In this document: positions 30,926-39,407 of the stretch, piece after piece | Layout: every line of letters begins with the position of its first letter | Position numbering within the stretch: position 1 is the stretch's first letter | Assembly: GCA_015066745.1 (NCBI GenBank) | Contig: SVNW01000022.1 | Coordinates: forward strand, 1-47,163 | Length of the DNA stretch: 47,163 bases | Direction: 5' to 3' | Origin: Ruminococcus sp. | GTDB lineage: Bacteria; Bacillota; Clostridia; Oscillospirales; Ruminococcaceae | Notes under the pieces: generated by a model | The model's database searches: none | Seen by the model: the letters and a program-made list of their open reading frames with translations, nothing else | Told to the model about the DNA's origin: nothing | Program-made: the position numbers and the translations under genes

Positions 30926-33900
30926 TTAAAGGTCTGTATAAGTCAGGTTGATTATTGCTGGAACAAGTGCGTTGTCAGTAGCCTTAGCAAGATACATAGT
31001 GATATCCTCTTTGGTTATATTCTTCGAAACAGTTATATCTGCTGACAGATACAGAACATTATGGGGACCATAGCTCATATATGCATATGCATCAGAAATA
31101 TCTTCGTGGTCCATAAGTATTTCTTCAAGTTTGTTGAGATCAAAGAAACGTCTCTTTGTAAGTCCCTCAGACATTACACATCTTCCGCTGTTTTCAAGGA
31201 AGTCAAGTGTGTTGTCACTCATGATTCTTGCAGTAACGCCGTCAACAGGTTCTCCGTTTGCATAAAGATTTCCCCATGCACCATAAGGCTGTTTGTGTCC
31301 GTCATCATCAAGAACAGAGATACTTGCGGAAAAATCATTCTGATGACCTTTGAGCATACTTATATCGGCAATACATTCATTAGGAATGTATTCAAGCGGT
31401 ACACATCTTCTGAGTTCCGATACTTTTTCAGTATTTAACATAGAAGAGAGTATAGCATTATATATATTTACAAATATTTCGAGTTGCTTCTGATCGTATC
31501 TTGTATCAAGGAATCTTAATTCATATTTGTATGTATCACGTATGTCCATAACAATGAAGTGGAACGGATATCCGTCAAGTTTCATCGGAACTATCTGAAC
31601 AGGTTCATTTCCTATGGTTGAAAATTCAAAAAGTTTTCCTTGATACTGGAAGAACATTTCGTCTGCATGGAAAGTTGAAACATGATGTCTCATAGTATCG
31701 AGTATCTGTGTTGCACCGTTACGGAGCATTTCGGAAACTTTCTGAGTATTGTCAAAAGTGTATCTGAAATTGTATGTTGAAAATACAGAACCAACTGTTC
31801 TTGTCCAGCGACTGTCTGTTCTGCCACTGTGTATACTTGTACTGAGAGTATCTTTTCTGTTTGAGAAGATATTTATACAGTAGTTAAATGCAGTAAGGAA
31901 AAATGTGTTTTCGGATATTGAGTGTTCTTTGCAGTAGCCTTTGAGTCTGTCAATATCAGTGAGTACACCTCTGAGTGTATAGTATTTTCCCTGATTAAAA
32001 TCTTCATAACCTTTTTTATTGAGTATACTTCTGTCAAGTTTTAAGCCGTTCATAAGACTGCTAAGATATTCACTGCGTTTTACGGCAGTCTGAGAATTGC
32101 TTTCGGTCGTGTTTTCAAGAATAAGTTCATAGAAGTCATGTTTTTCCTTTTCAACAGTCTGACCGTTATAGAGTTTTTCAAGATCTTCTATGATTATATC
32201 GAGGCTGTATCCGTCACTTATAATGTGTGCGATATCGATAAGGAGATACTTTGCAGATTCTGTTTTATAGATGCTGATATGATGGAGCGGTTCTCCCTTG
32301 GTGTAGTAGTAGTTTTTGGGAAGAGTTTTAAACTCTTTACCAAAGTCATCATCTGACATCTCAAAGATAGGAATATCAACAGTGAGATCATCGTTTCTGA
32401 TATTCATATATTTTTCGCCAACAGGTTCTATAACATTTTTGAGTATAGGGTGTATCTCGAAGAGCTGTTCGGCTGCTTTCTTCATACGTTCAAGGTCCAC
32501 TGATTCTCCGAGTTTGAACATGATAGAAACGTTTGAAGTGGTAGCACCTTTAAGGATGTAAACAAAGAATTTCTGAAGATTTGTAAGTTCATATGACGGA
32601 CGTGCGGAAAGGTCTGTTTTTTCCTGTTCTTTTTTGAGCGCAAAAAGATTTTCGAGCATAATGATTGTCGGGTTGCTTACAATGTCATCAAGACTTATAT
32701 TTATATTGAGCTTTTCGGCAAGGTCAGTTACGAGCATAGTGCTTCCGAGAGAATCAAGTCCGGCTTCAAACAGATTGTTTTCAATTCCGAAGTTGCTGTG
32801 TCCGAGAATTGATTTTACAGAAGAGTAGATAAGTTTCTGTATGTAGTTTTCAGGAGCTTTTATCGAAGAAACAGAACTTGAGAGTATGTCTTCAGGTTTG
32901 CATCTGCGATTTCTTTTTATCTTATTTGTACCTGTTTTTTCAAATGGTGTTTTTCTTACAACAACACGCATTATTTTTTTATAGGATGGTACACCGGCAT
33001 TTACTTTGTTTACAACATGATTTGTTGCAGCTACTACGTCTTTTATCATGTTTACATTTACATAAGTTTTATCCGGGAAGATTTCAGCAGTAATGATATT
33101 TTCATCACCGTGAACGAGACATTCCTGTATCAGCTGATGGTCAAGGAGTTTATTTTCAAGCTGTTCAGGTGAAACATTTTCACCGTTTCCGAGTATTATG
33201 AGGTTTTTTATTCTTCCTGTGATATGAAGGAAGTTTTCACTGTCAACGTAGCCTAAGTCTCCTGTTCTGAGCCAGCCGTCTTCTGTTATAACTTCAGCTG
33301 TCTTTTCAGGGTCATTGCAGTATCCCATCATTACAGACGGACTCTTTACCTGAAGTTCGCCGTTGACTATTCTTGTCTGGCAACGTTTGGCGATTCTTCC
33401 GGCAGTATAAGCTTTGTCAGGTCTGCTTGGGTCAGGTGTGGAAATAGTCGGTGAACACTCTGTCATACCGTATCCCTGACAGATAAGGATCTTTGCTTCT
33501 TTATACTTGTGTACAAGTTCTTCGGGCAGATGTGCACCACCTGCATATATTCCTGTAAGTCTGCTACCGAAAACTTTGTCACGCAACTGTGCAACAGTCT
33601 TGTTTTCCTTTTGAGCAAGAATTTCAAGTTTTGTAAACAGTCCCTGTGCCACCATCGGAACGAGGTTAATGATGGTAGGTTCAAAAAGAAGTATATTCTG
33701 TGCAAGGTCTTTCATATCTCCGTTTATGCATACAGTACTTCCTGTAGCAAATGAAATAAGGAAATCTCCTTTGATGCAAAATGCGTGATTTATCGGCAAT
33801 ATATTTAATTTTTTGCTGAATTTTTTGAACTCCGAATTGAATACATTATCTATGAGGTTTCCGTTAGAAAGCATAACGCCTTTTCCTTCACCGGTTGTCC

Positions 33901-34432
33901 CTGATGTAAAGAGGATAAGAGCGCATTCTTCTTTTTTTGCATCAGATATTACGTCTGTTCCCGAATATTTTGAGCTTATTTCTTCACACATGGAGTTTTC
34001 GGGATCGTTCATGATCTTTATATCACTTAAAGTTGAACATCTGTCCAATACAGATTTTTCATTTATCGGAGTGTTTATATCGTAAAGAAGTATATCAGCT
34101 TCTGATTTGTTTATAACAGCGCAGATAGTGTCTTCATCTGCCTGAACATCGATAGGGATCGATACACCACCGCCACATACTACACCTAACATGAGTTGCA
34201 CATATTCAGGATTGTTTTTACCATAAAGAGCAACACGTATTTTATGCCCCTTCTTTTCGCTTTGTTCTTTTACCCAAGCTGTTGTTGCTTTACAGAACAT
34301 GGAGAACTGTGTAAAAGTGACCTCCTCTATTTTTCCGTTTTTCAGATACTGCATATATGCAAGATCACCATATTCTACAGCAGACTGTTCGATAAGCTCG
34401 CTTACCGTTGAGATTGTTTCGTAACTAAGCAT
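30926..34432 (-). CDS. Stand-alone NRPS-like protein: A-T-C plus partial second A domain
   Basis: 1,168 aa from ATG 34432 (AGGGAG upstream; eight extra in-frame codons to 34456 lack a ribosome binding site). Residues about 1-510 form an adenylating domain: LFTSGTTGEGKG (A3), GYGMTECSP (A5), GWLRTGDLGYVD (A7), GRIKNLIILGNGENVSPEQLE (A8) and KTGTNKIKR with the catalytic Lys. The A8 region resembles acyl-CoA ligase or fatty-acyl-AMP ligase rather than amino-acid A domains. A carrier domain follows, with GLDSLGS (Ser561 for phosphopantetheine), then a condensation domain (about 620-1020) with AHIISDG, so only the second, catalytic His of HHxxxDG is kept. The final roughly 130 residues (VLDDDGHKQPYGAWGNLY through to ALVPAIINL) look like the C-terminal end of another A domain lacking its core. 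The product is unknown; an acyl group loaded and condensed onto an unknown amine is possible. No thioesterase or transporter is adjacent. Confidence 0.88.
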   Translation of the reverse strand: MLSYETISTVSELIEQSAVEYGDLAYMQYLKNGKIEEVTFTQFSMFCKATTAWVKEQSEKKGHKIRVALYGKNNPEYVQLMLGVVCGGGVSIPIDVQADEDTICAVINKSEADILLYDINTPINEKSVLDRCSTLSDIKIMNDPENSMCEEISSKYSGTDVISDAKKEECALILFTSGTTGEGKGVMLSNGNLIDNVFNSEFKKFSKKLNILPINHAFCIKGDFLISFATGSTVCINGDMKDLAQNILLFEPTIINLVPMVAQGLFTKLEILAQKENKTVAQLRDKVFGSRLTGIYAGGAHLPEELVHKYKEAKILICQGYGMTECSPTISTPDPSRPDKAYTAGRIAKRCQTRIVNGELQVKSPSVMMGYCNDPEKTAEVITEDGWLRTGDLGYVDSENFLHITGRIKNLIILGNGENVSPEQLENKLLDHQLIQECLVHGDENIITAEIFPDKTYVNVNMIKDVVAATNHVVNKVNAGVPSYKKIMRVVVRKTPFEKTGTNKIKRNRRCKPEDILSSSVSSIKAPENYIQKLIYSSVKSILGHSNFGIENNLFEAGLDSLGSTMLVTDLAEKLNINISLDDIVSNPTIIMLENLFALKKEQEKTDLSARPSYELTNLQKFFVYILKGATTSNVSIMFKLGESVDLERMKKAAEQLFEIHPILKNVIEPVGEKYMNIRNDDLTVDIPIFEMSDDDFGKEFKTLPKNYYYTKGEPLHHISIYKTESAKYLLIDIAHIISDGYSLDIIIEDLEKLYNGQTVEKEKHDFYELILENTTESNSQTAVKRSEYLSSLMNGLKLDRSILNKKGYEDFNQGKYYTLRGVLTDIDRLKGYCKEHSISENTFFLTAFNYCINIFSNRKDTLSTSIHSGRTDSRWTRTVGSVFSTYNFRYTFDNTQKVSEMLRNGATQILDTMRHHVSTFHADEMFFQYQGKLFEFSTIGNEPVQIVPMKLDGYPFHFIVMDIRDTYKYELRFLDTRYDQKQLEIFVNIYNAILSSMLNTEKVSELRRCVPLEYIPNECIADISMLKGHQNDFSASISVLDDDGHKQPYGAWGNLYANGEPVDGVTARIMSDNTLDFLENSGRCVMSEGLTKRRFFDLNKLEEILMDHEDISDAYAYMSYGPHNVLYLSADITVSKNITKEDITMYLAKATDNALVPAIINLTYTDL

Positions 34433-34508
34433 TAAATTCTCCCTTTCATAAAACAATTAATAATACTGATTTGATTAGCATTCAGTCTAAAATGAAAATC
34501 ATGTCATT

Positions 34509-34537
34509 ATTATAACATTTATTTATTTCAAATTCAA
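34509..34537 (-). promoter_or_regulatory. Promoter of the NRPS-like gene
   Basis: On the minus strand: TTGAAT (34537-34532), a 17-bp spacer and TATAAT (34514-34509), with TG before the -10. The leader to ATG 34432 would be about 70 nt. Confidence 0.72.
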
Positions 34538-34621
34538 CATTTTTTATATAAAAAATTATAAAACTGTCAGGTGCGTGCTTTTAAAAGTTGTAAAACTATT
34601 ATTTTTGTATATTAAAATTTC

Positions 34622-34650
34622 TTGCATTTAAAGTTGAAGTAGTGTATAAT
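34622..34650 (+). promoter_or_regulatory. Promoter of glmM
   Basis: TTGCAT (34622-34627), a 17-bp spacer and TATAAT (34645-34650) give a divergent partner to the NRPS promoter about 85 bp away. The leader to the glmM ATG is about 60 nt. The rest of the 34433-34718 gap is A/T-rich with no gene. Confidence 0.75.
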
Positions 34651-34718
34651 AAAATTATCTGTTATCGTTAGATGAGTAATCTTATTTAAAATTTTTATAT
34701 AAAGGAGAATCTGGTAAA

Positions 34719-36071
34719 ATGTCAAAATATTTCGGAACTGATGGTTTTCGCGGAGAAGCGAATAAAAACCTCACGGTAGATCATGCTTTCAGAGTAGGAA
34801 GATTTCTCGGCTGGTATTATGGCCGTGATTGTGAAAAGTGCAGAATAGTTATAGGTAAAGATACAAGAAGAAGTTCATACATGTTTGAATATGCTCTTGC
34901 AGCAGGTATAACTGCTTCAGGTGCAGATGCGTATCTTCTTCATGTAACAACTACACCAAGTGTTGCATATATCACAAAGACTGATGGTTTTAACTGCGGT
35001 ATAATGATTTCGGCAAGTCACAATCCTTATTATGATAACGGCATAAAAGTCATAAATGAGAAAGGTGAAAAGCTTGAAGACGCTGTTATTGAAAAAATTG
35101 AAGAGTATATAGACAGCGATCCGGACAGTATACCTCTTGCAACAGGTGAAAAAATAGGAAGAACTGTTGACTACAGTGCAGGAAGAAACAGATATGTAGG
35201 ATTCCTTATCTCACTTTCAACACGTTCTTTTAAAAATATAAAAGTAGGAATAGACTGCTCAAACGGAAGTGCGTCTGCTATTGCCAAAAATGTGTTTGAT
35301 GCTCTTGGTGCTCAGACTTTTGTTATAAACAATACACCTGACGGAACAAATATCAACAATGGCTGTGGTTCTACCCACCCCCAGCAACTTCAGAAATTTG
35401 TAGTTGATAATTCTCTGGATATAGGTTTTGCTTATGACGGCGATGCTGACAGATGTTTTGCAGTAGATGAAAACGGAAGACTTATAGACGGCGATCTTAT
35501 ACTTTACGTATGCGGAAAATATCTCAAGGAAAAAGGTCAGCTTGATAAAAATACAGTTGTTACAACTATCATGTCAAATATCGGTCTTTATAAAGCATTT
35601 GACAGTGAAGGAATATCCTATGAAAAAACAGCTGTAGGCGACAAGTATGTTTATGAAAATATGTCCGCAAACGGATATAAACTCGGCGGTGAAGAATCAG
35701 GTCATATTATTTTCGGAAAATATGCTTCTACAGGTGACGGTATCCTTACTTCACTTATGATAATGGAAGCAGTTCTCGGTCAGAAATCAACTCTTGCAAA
35801 ACTTGCTGAACCGGTAAAAATCTATCCTCAGCTTCTTAAAAATGTAAGAGTTACAGATAAAAATGTTACAATGGAAGATGCTGATGTTCTCGAATCAGTG
35901 AAGAAGGCCGAGCAGGAACTCGGAAGCAACGGAAGAATACTTGTAAGAGGAAGCGGTACAGAGCCTCTGGTAAGAGTTATGGTTGAAGCAGAGTCGGACG
36001 AAGTATGTGAAAAGTATGTAAATTCTGTTATTGAAGTTATAAAGAATAAGGGGTATGCAGTTTCATCATGA
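34719..36071 (+). CDS. glmM: Phosphoglucosamine mutase
   Basis: Converts glucosamine-6-phosphate to glucosamine-1-phosphate for UDP-GlcNAc and thus peptidoglycan synthesis. It begins with the family hallmark KYFGTDGFRGEAN. The active-site phosphoserine is Ser100 in SASHNP. The Mg2+ loop is DGDADRCF, the sugar-binding loop GGEESGHI, and the phosphate-binding loop RGSGTEPLVRVMVE near the C-terminus. The length of 450 aa is standard. AAAGGAG lies 12 nt upstream. Its stop overlaps the next start (ATGA, 36068-36071), so the zinc-ribbon membrane protein is translationally coupled to it. There is no visible glmS-type ribozyme or other riboswitch in the leader. Confidence 0.97.
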   Translation: MSKYFGTDGFRGEANKNLTVDHAFRVGRFLGWYYGRDCEKCRIVIGKDTRRSSYMFEYALAAGITASGADAYLLHVTTTPSVAYITKTDGFNCGIMISASHNPYYDNGIKVINEKGEKLEDAVIEKIEEYIDSDPDSIPLATGEKIGRTVDYSAGRNRYVGFLISLSTRSFKNIKVGIDCSNGSASAIAKNVFDALGAQTFVINNTPDGTNINNGCGSTHPQQLQKFVVDNSLDIGFAYDGDADRCFAVDENGRLIDGDLILYVCGKYLKEKGQLDKNTVVTTIMSNIGLYKAFDSEGISYEKTAVGDKYVYENMSANGYKLGGEESGHIIFGKYASTGDGILTSLMIMEAVLGQKSTLAKLAEPVKIYPQLLKNVRVTDKNVTMEDADVLESVKKAEQELGSNGRILVRGSGTEPLVRVMVEAESDEVCEKYVNSVIEVIKNKGYAVSS

Positions 36072-36871
36072 AAAGAACTTGTAAACAGTGCGGAAAAGAA
36101 TTTGTTATTTCCGGTTCGGAAATAAATTTTTATAAGAGTAAAAATTTAAGTATTCCGAAAAGATGCAAGGAGTGCAGAGATTCAAACAAGGGTAAGAATA
36201 ATAAATCTGATAAAAAATCAGAAAACAATAATATTAAAAATACTAATACAAACATCGGTAAACCTCAGACAGAACCTAAAAACGATACTGCACAGAAAGT
36301 TGAACAGATCGTAACAACTGTTTCAGAAAAATCCGGAATAAAACTTCCAAAGTGGCTTATCGGCGGAGCTGTTGCGGTAATAGGTGTTGTCGGAGGAGCT
36401 TTAGGTTTATCAGGAATGGGTGACGGTCAAAATGATACTCCGTCACAGTCGGTATCGGTTACCACTGTAGCAGAGCAGACAACTACATATGAAGAAACTA
36501 AAGCAGAAGAAACGAAAACAGAAGAAATCACCGAGAAGGAAACTGAAAAAGCAAGCGTTACAGAAGTAACTGAAAAACCGGAAGCTGACTACGATTCTCA
36601 GACAGCATACGAATTCAGAAACAGTGACCTTCTCATATCACATTATGAGAAACATGGGATAGGGATGGGATTTGCTTCAGCAGAAGAATATGAAGATGCT
36701 GCATCTGATGTTGTAAATTCTGAAGACGCTCTTTACAAAACCGAAAAAGAAGACGGCGATCATGTTTATTACATAGAGGAAACAAATGAAATTGTAGTTG
36801 TATCTGTTGATGGTTATATACGAACATACTTCAATCCAGATGATGGCATTGAGTATTTTGAAAGACAGTAA
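36068..36871 (+). CDS. Zinc-ribbon single-pass membrane protein of unknown function
   Basis: 267 aa. The N-terminus is a four-Cys zinc ribbon (CKQC at residues 5-8, CKEC near 37-40) of the type CxxCGKxFxxSxxExxFYxxKxLxxPxRCxxCR, seen in a family of small Firmicutes proteins. An Asn/Lys-rich linker follows, then one transmembrane helix (about 97-117, WLIGGAVAVIGVVGGALGL), a Thr/Glu-rich stalk (TTYEETKAEETKTEE) and a globular C-terminal domain of about 75 aa with VYYIEETNEIVVVSVDGYIRTYF. With Zn-ribbon inside and stalk outside, it could be a membrane sensor or scaffold, but no partner is visible. Four-nt overlap with glmM suggests coupled expression. Confidence 0.8.
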   Translation: MKRTCKQCGKEFVISGSEINFYKSKNLSIPKRCKECRDSNKGKNNKSDKKSENNNIKNTNTNIGKPQTEPKNDTAQKVEQIVTTVSEKSGIKLPKWLIGGAVAVIGVVGGALGLSGMGDGQNDTPSQSVSVTTVAEQTTTYEETKAEETKTEEITEKETEKASVTEVTEKPEADYDSQTAYEFRNSDLLISHYEKHGIGMGFASAEEYEDAASDVVNSEDALYKTEKEDGDHVYYIEETNEIVVVSVDGYIRTYFNPDDGIEYFERQ

Positions 36872-36906
36872 GTAAAGTTTTGTAAAAAACTGAATATTTT
36901 TTGATT

Positions 36907-36950
36907 CTCCGGATATTACTATTAGTATAATAGATATCCGGAGGTTTTTT
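36907..36950 (+). promoter_or_regulatory. Terminator-like hairpin whose 3' arm carries the ldh ribosome binding site
   Basis: CTCCGGATAT (36907-36916) pairs with ATATCCGGAG (36934-36943). An inner CTATTA/TAATAG stem (36919-36924/36928-36933) extends it, and GGTTTTTT follows immediately before the ATG at 36951. It therefore serves as terminator for the glmM operon, and its distal arm contains CGGAGG, the ribosome binding site of ldh. A TATAAT lies in the loop side (36926-36931), with TTGATT at 36901-36906 (19-bp spacer, longer than ideal). A transcript starting around 36938 would lack the 5' arm and leave the site free. Confidence 0.7.
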
Positions 36951-37889
36951 ATGAATAAACAAAAATGTGCGATAATCGGTTGTGGATTTGTCGGCTCATC
37001 AATAGCTTTTAATCTTATGAACAGCGGAATGTTTTCTGAAATGGTGCTTATAGATGTATGCAAAGAAAAGGCGCAGGGAGAAGCTATGGACTTAAATCAT
37101 GGTATTTCTTTTACAAGTCCTATGAAAATATATTCGGGAGATTACAGTGACCTTGCTGACTGTTCTATCGTTATAATAACAGCAGGAGCAAATCAGAAGC
37201 CCGATGAAACACGTCTTGACCTTGTAAGTAAAAATATAGCCATATACAAGAAGATAATACCGCAGATAGTAGAGGTAAATAAAGAGTGTATACTTCTGGT
37301 AGTATCAAATCCTGTAGACATATTGACATATGCAGCAATAAAGATTTCAGGATTTGACAGTAGCAGAGTGATCGGTTCGGGGACGGTACTCGATACTGCA
37401 AGGCTGAAGTATCTTTTAGGAGACCATCTCGGAGTTGACAACAGGTCGGTTCACGCATTTATAATCGGTGAACACGGTGACAGTGAACTTGCAGTATGGA
37501 GCAGTGCAAATGTTTCAGGCATAGATCTTGATGATTTCTGCGAGATTTCCAGAAAATGTCATGACAGTACATTCAGAAAACTTTTTGAAGAAGTACGTGA
37601 CAGTGCTTATAGCGTAATAGAGAAAAAAGGCGCTACTTACTATGCAATAGCAATGGCAGTACGCCGTATAGTAAAAGCAATAATACGTGACGAAAATTCA
37701 ATAATGCCCGTATCATGCATGCCAAGAGGTCACTATGGTATAGATGATGTATGTATAGGTATCCCGGCAGTAGTCGGAGCAGGCGGAATAAAAGAAATCC
37801 TTGACATACGCCTTGACGAGTCCGAAAACAAACAACTTGCAGAGTCGGTTATGAAGTTAAAAAGTGTTATTGCGGATATAGGTTTTTAA
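36951..37889 (+). CDS. ldh: L-lactate dehydrogenase
   Basis: NAD-dependent enzyme reducing pyruvate to L-lactate, regenerating NAD+ in fermentation. The N-terminal Rossmann motif is IIGCGFVGSSIAFNLM. NAD-binding Asp is in VLIDV, the AGANQKPDETRLDLV substrate loop has the LDH-type Gln (malate dehydrogenases have Arg at that place), VVSNPVDILTY follows, and the catalytic His175 sits in GEHGDSE. 312 aa is normal. The product lacks additional domains. Its ribosome binding site is built into the preceding hairpin. A terminator-like stem follows at 37921-37955. Confidence 0.95.
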   Translation: MNKQKCAIIGCGFVGSSIAFNLMNSGMFSEMVLIDVCKEKAQGEAMDLNHGISFTSPMKIYSGDYSDLADCSIVIITAGANQKPDETRLDLVSKNIAIYKKIIPQIVEVNKECILLVVSNPVDILTYAAIKISGFDSSRVIGSGTVLDTARLKYLLGDHLGVDNRSVHAFIIGEHGDSELAVWSSANVSGIDLDDFCEISRKCHDSTFRKLFEEVRDSAYSVIEKKGATYYAIAMAVRRIVKAIIRDENSIMPVSCMPRGHYGIDDVCIGIPAVVGAGGIKEILDIRLDESENKQLAESVMKLKSVIADIGF

Positions 37890-37920
37890 AAATATTTTCA
37901 GTAAGTAATTTTATGCTATC

Positions 37921-37955
37921 AAAGTAAATGCAACATTTCTTGTTGTGTTTACTTT
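37921..37955 (+). terminator. Stem-loop after ldh
   Basis: A 15-bp stem (37921-37935 with 37941-37955, two G-U pairs) with a 5-nt loop. No T-run follows directly, though the 3' arm ends in TTT, so it may be a weak terminator or a 3'-end stabiliser. Confidence 0.55.
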
Positions 37956-37989
37956 GAATGTTATAAAATAGAAAGAGGTAAATCTGTCT

Positions 37990-38481
37990 ATGAATATTAA
38001 AGAACTAATTGATAAAATAAAAACTTTACCGGATTGTAAGGTGTATCCGCCAAATGGATTACCAAAGTTAGATAATAAAAAGCACAAGTTACCCGATGAT
38101 GTTATAGAATTTTATCAACATTGTGGAGGAATTACGTTATTTAATTCAGAAAGTTACATATCAGATATTGTTTCACCTGATAAGTTTATACTTGCAAATC
38201 CTGTTATCGTGGGTGAATTGTGTGAAGAAGATATTACATCAGAGTGGTATATTATTGTGAATGATGGAAATGGTGACTATCTGACAATTGATTTATCTGA
38301 TGAGAGGTCCGGAAGATGTTATGACAGCTACTGGGACAGGCATGGTGTAGTCGGAGAATGTCCTATTATAGCCCGAACATTTACAGAGTTACTGGAAAAT
38401 CTGGTGTTAAACAAAGGTAAACAATGTTATTGGTTAAGAGATGATTTTATAACTATAGGTGATGCTTATGATGATATTTGA
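37990..38481 (+). CDS. SMI1/KNR4-like (SUKH superfamily) protein
   Basis: Soluble protein of 163 aa. The LPDDVIEFYQHCGGITLF segment is the core SUKH motif (hydrophobic-LP-x-x-hydrophobic-xxFYxxxxG), and a later EWYIIVNDGNGDYLTIDL matches the second conserved block (W-hydrophobic-D-GD-hydrophobic). SUKH proteins in bacteria are often immunity proteins against contact-dependent or polymorphic nuclease toxins. Here no toxin, HNH domain or secretion gene flanks it, so it is an orphan: a solitary immunity gene, or a housekeeping SMI1-like protein. AGAGGT lies 10-15 nt upstream. It is single and has its own gap on both sides (ldh hairpin before, 260-bp intergenic region after). Confidence 0.8.
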   Translation: MNIKELIDKIKTLPDCKVYPPNGLPKLDNKKHKLPDDVIEFYQHCGGITLFNSESYISDIVSPDKFILANPVIVGELCEEDITSEWYIIVNDGNGDYLTIDLSDERSGRCYDSYWDRHGVVGECPIIARTFTELLENLVLNKGKQCYWLRDDFITIGDAYDDI

Positions 38482-38564
38482 AAATTTTGTGGTACAATTG
38501 TTATAAAATCGATAGTGACTGAAATATTTCTTGGAAAATATATAATAATAACCTTACTATTTTA

Positions 38565-38593
38565 TTGACAAAAACGAAAATATATTATATAAT
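38565..38593 (+). promoter_or_regulatory. Promoter of the Ter-type stress cassette
   Basis: A perfect TTGACA (38565-38570), a 17-bp spacer and a perfect TATAAT (38588-38593). The start near 38600 gives a leader of about 140 nt that contains two direct repeats. Confidence 0.85.
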
Positions 38594-38629
38594 AAATAAA
38601 ATTTGTTTTGAGTGTATTTTTATGCTTTG

Positions 38630-38666
38630 TTATCGGTTCGTAAAAACTGATTATCGGTTCATAAAA
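38630..38666 (+). repeat. Two direct repeats in the Ter leader, 21 bp apart
   Basis: TTATCGGTTCGTAAAA (38630-38645) and TTATCGGTTCATAAAA (38651-38666) differ by one base and start exactly 21 bp apart, that is two helical turns. Their position just downstream of the promoter suits a dimeric repressor or an RNA element. The rest of the 38482-38742 gap holds the promoter and no gene. Confidence 0.7.
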
Positions 38667-38742
38667 TCAGCGAGAAAACAAGACAGGCAATACACAAAAA
38701 AATAAAGGAAATATATAAGAAACAACAGGAGATGAATAGGGA

Positions 38743-39384
38743 ATGTCAGATTACACCAGAAGATTACCGGTTTATTTATTACTTGATACATCAGGTTCGA
38801 TGAACGGAGAACCGATAGAAGCTGTGCGACAGGGTGTAAAAGCTTTGCTTATGGAACTCAGAAGTGATCCGCAGGCATTGGAAACAGCATATTTATCGGT
38901 TATAACATTTGACAGTATTGCAAGACAGGTTTGTCCTCTTACAGAACTTATGGAGTTTGAAGAACCGGAACTTGAAGCAAGTGGTATAACTTCACTTGGA
39001 GCGGCTTTAAGACTTCTTGCCGAATGTATCGAAGATGAAGTAAGAAAGACAGGTCCGAATCAGAAAGGCGACTGGAAACCGCTTGTTTTCATTCTTACAG
39101 ATGGTACACCAACTGATGAATGGGAATCGGCTGTCAAAGAACTTAAAGCAGCAAAGCCTGCAAATATTATAGCTTGTGCGGCTGGAGCTCAGGCGGATAC
39201 ATCAGTTTTAAAGAAAATAACAGACAATGTACTTATGATGAACAGTCTTTCAGCAGGAGATCTGGCACAGTTCTTTGCATGGGTGTCAGGTTCGATAAAA
39301 ATGTCTTCGGGCAGTGTGGACGCATTACCGGGACAGCCTATAGAATTGCCACCGCCACCACAGGGATTTGTTATAGTTCCGTAA
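38743..39384 (+). CDS. terY: TerY-like von Willebrand A domain protein
   Basis: Soluble 213-aa vWA protein. The metal-ion-dependent adhesion site is intact: LLDTSGSMNG (DxSxS, residues about 13-17), a Thr in GITSLGAALR, and ILTDGTPTDEW (about 124-128). These patterns and the length match TerY. In Ter systems TerY is proposed to assemble with a PP2C phosphatase and a kinase (the TerY-P triad); exactly those two genes follow here. The C-terminus is Pro-rich (IELPPPPQGFVIVP), possibly a docking tail. No signal peptide, so it is cytoplasmic. First gene of the cassette behind a consensus promoter. Confidence 0.92.
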   Translation: MSDYTRRLPVYLLLDTSGSMNGEPIEAVRQGVKALLMELRSDPQALETAYLSVITFDSIARQVCPLTELMEFEEPELEASGITSLGAALRLLAECIEDEVRKTGPNQKGDWKPLVFILTDGTPTDEWESAVKELKAAKPANIIACAAGAQADTSVLKKITDNVLMMNSLSAGDLAQFFAWVSGSIKMSSGSVDALPGQPIELPPPPQGFVIVP

Positions 39385-39407
39385 GTTTATAAGTGGGTGA
39401 GCATAAG

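Noticed and set aside
34433..34718. Riboswitch or glmS-type ribozyme upstream of glmM
   Set aside because: The gap is A/T-rich, contains only the two divergent promoters, and shows no stable conserved fold; the leader is only about 60 nt.
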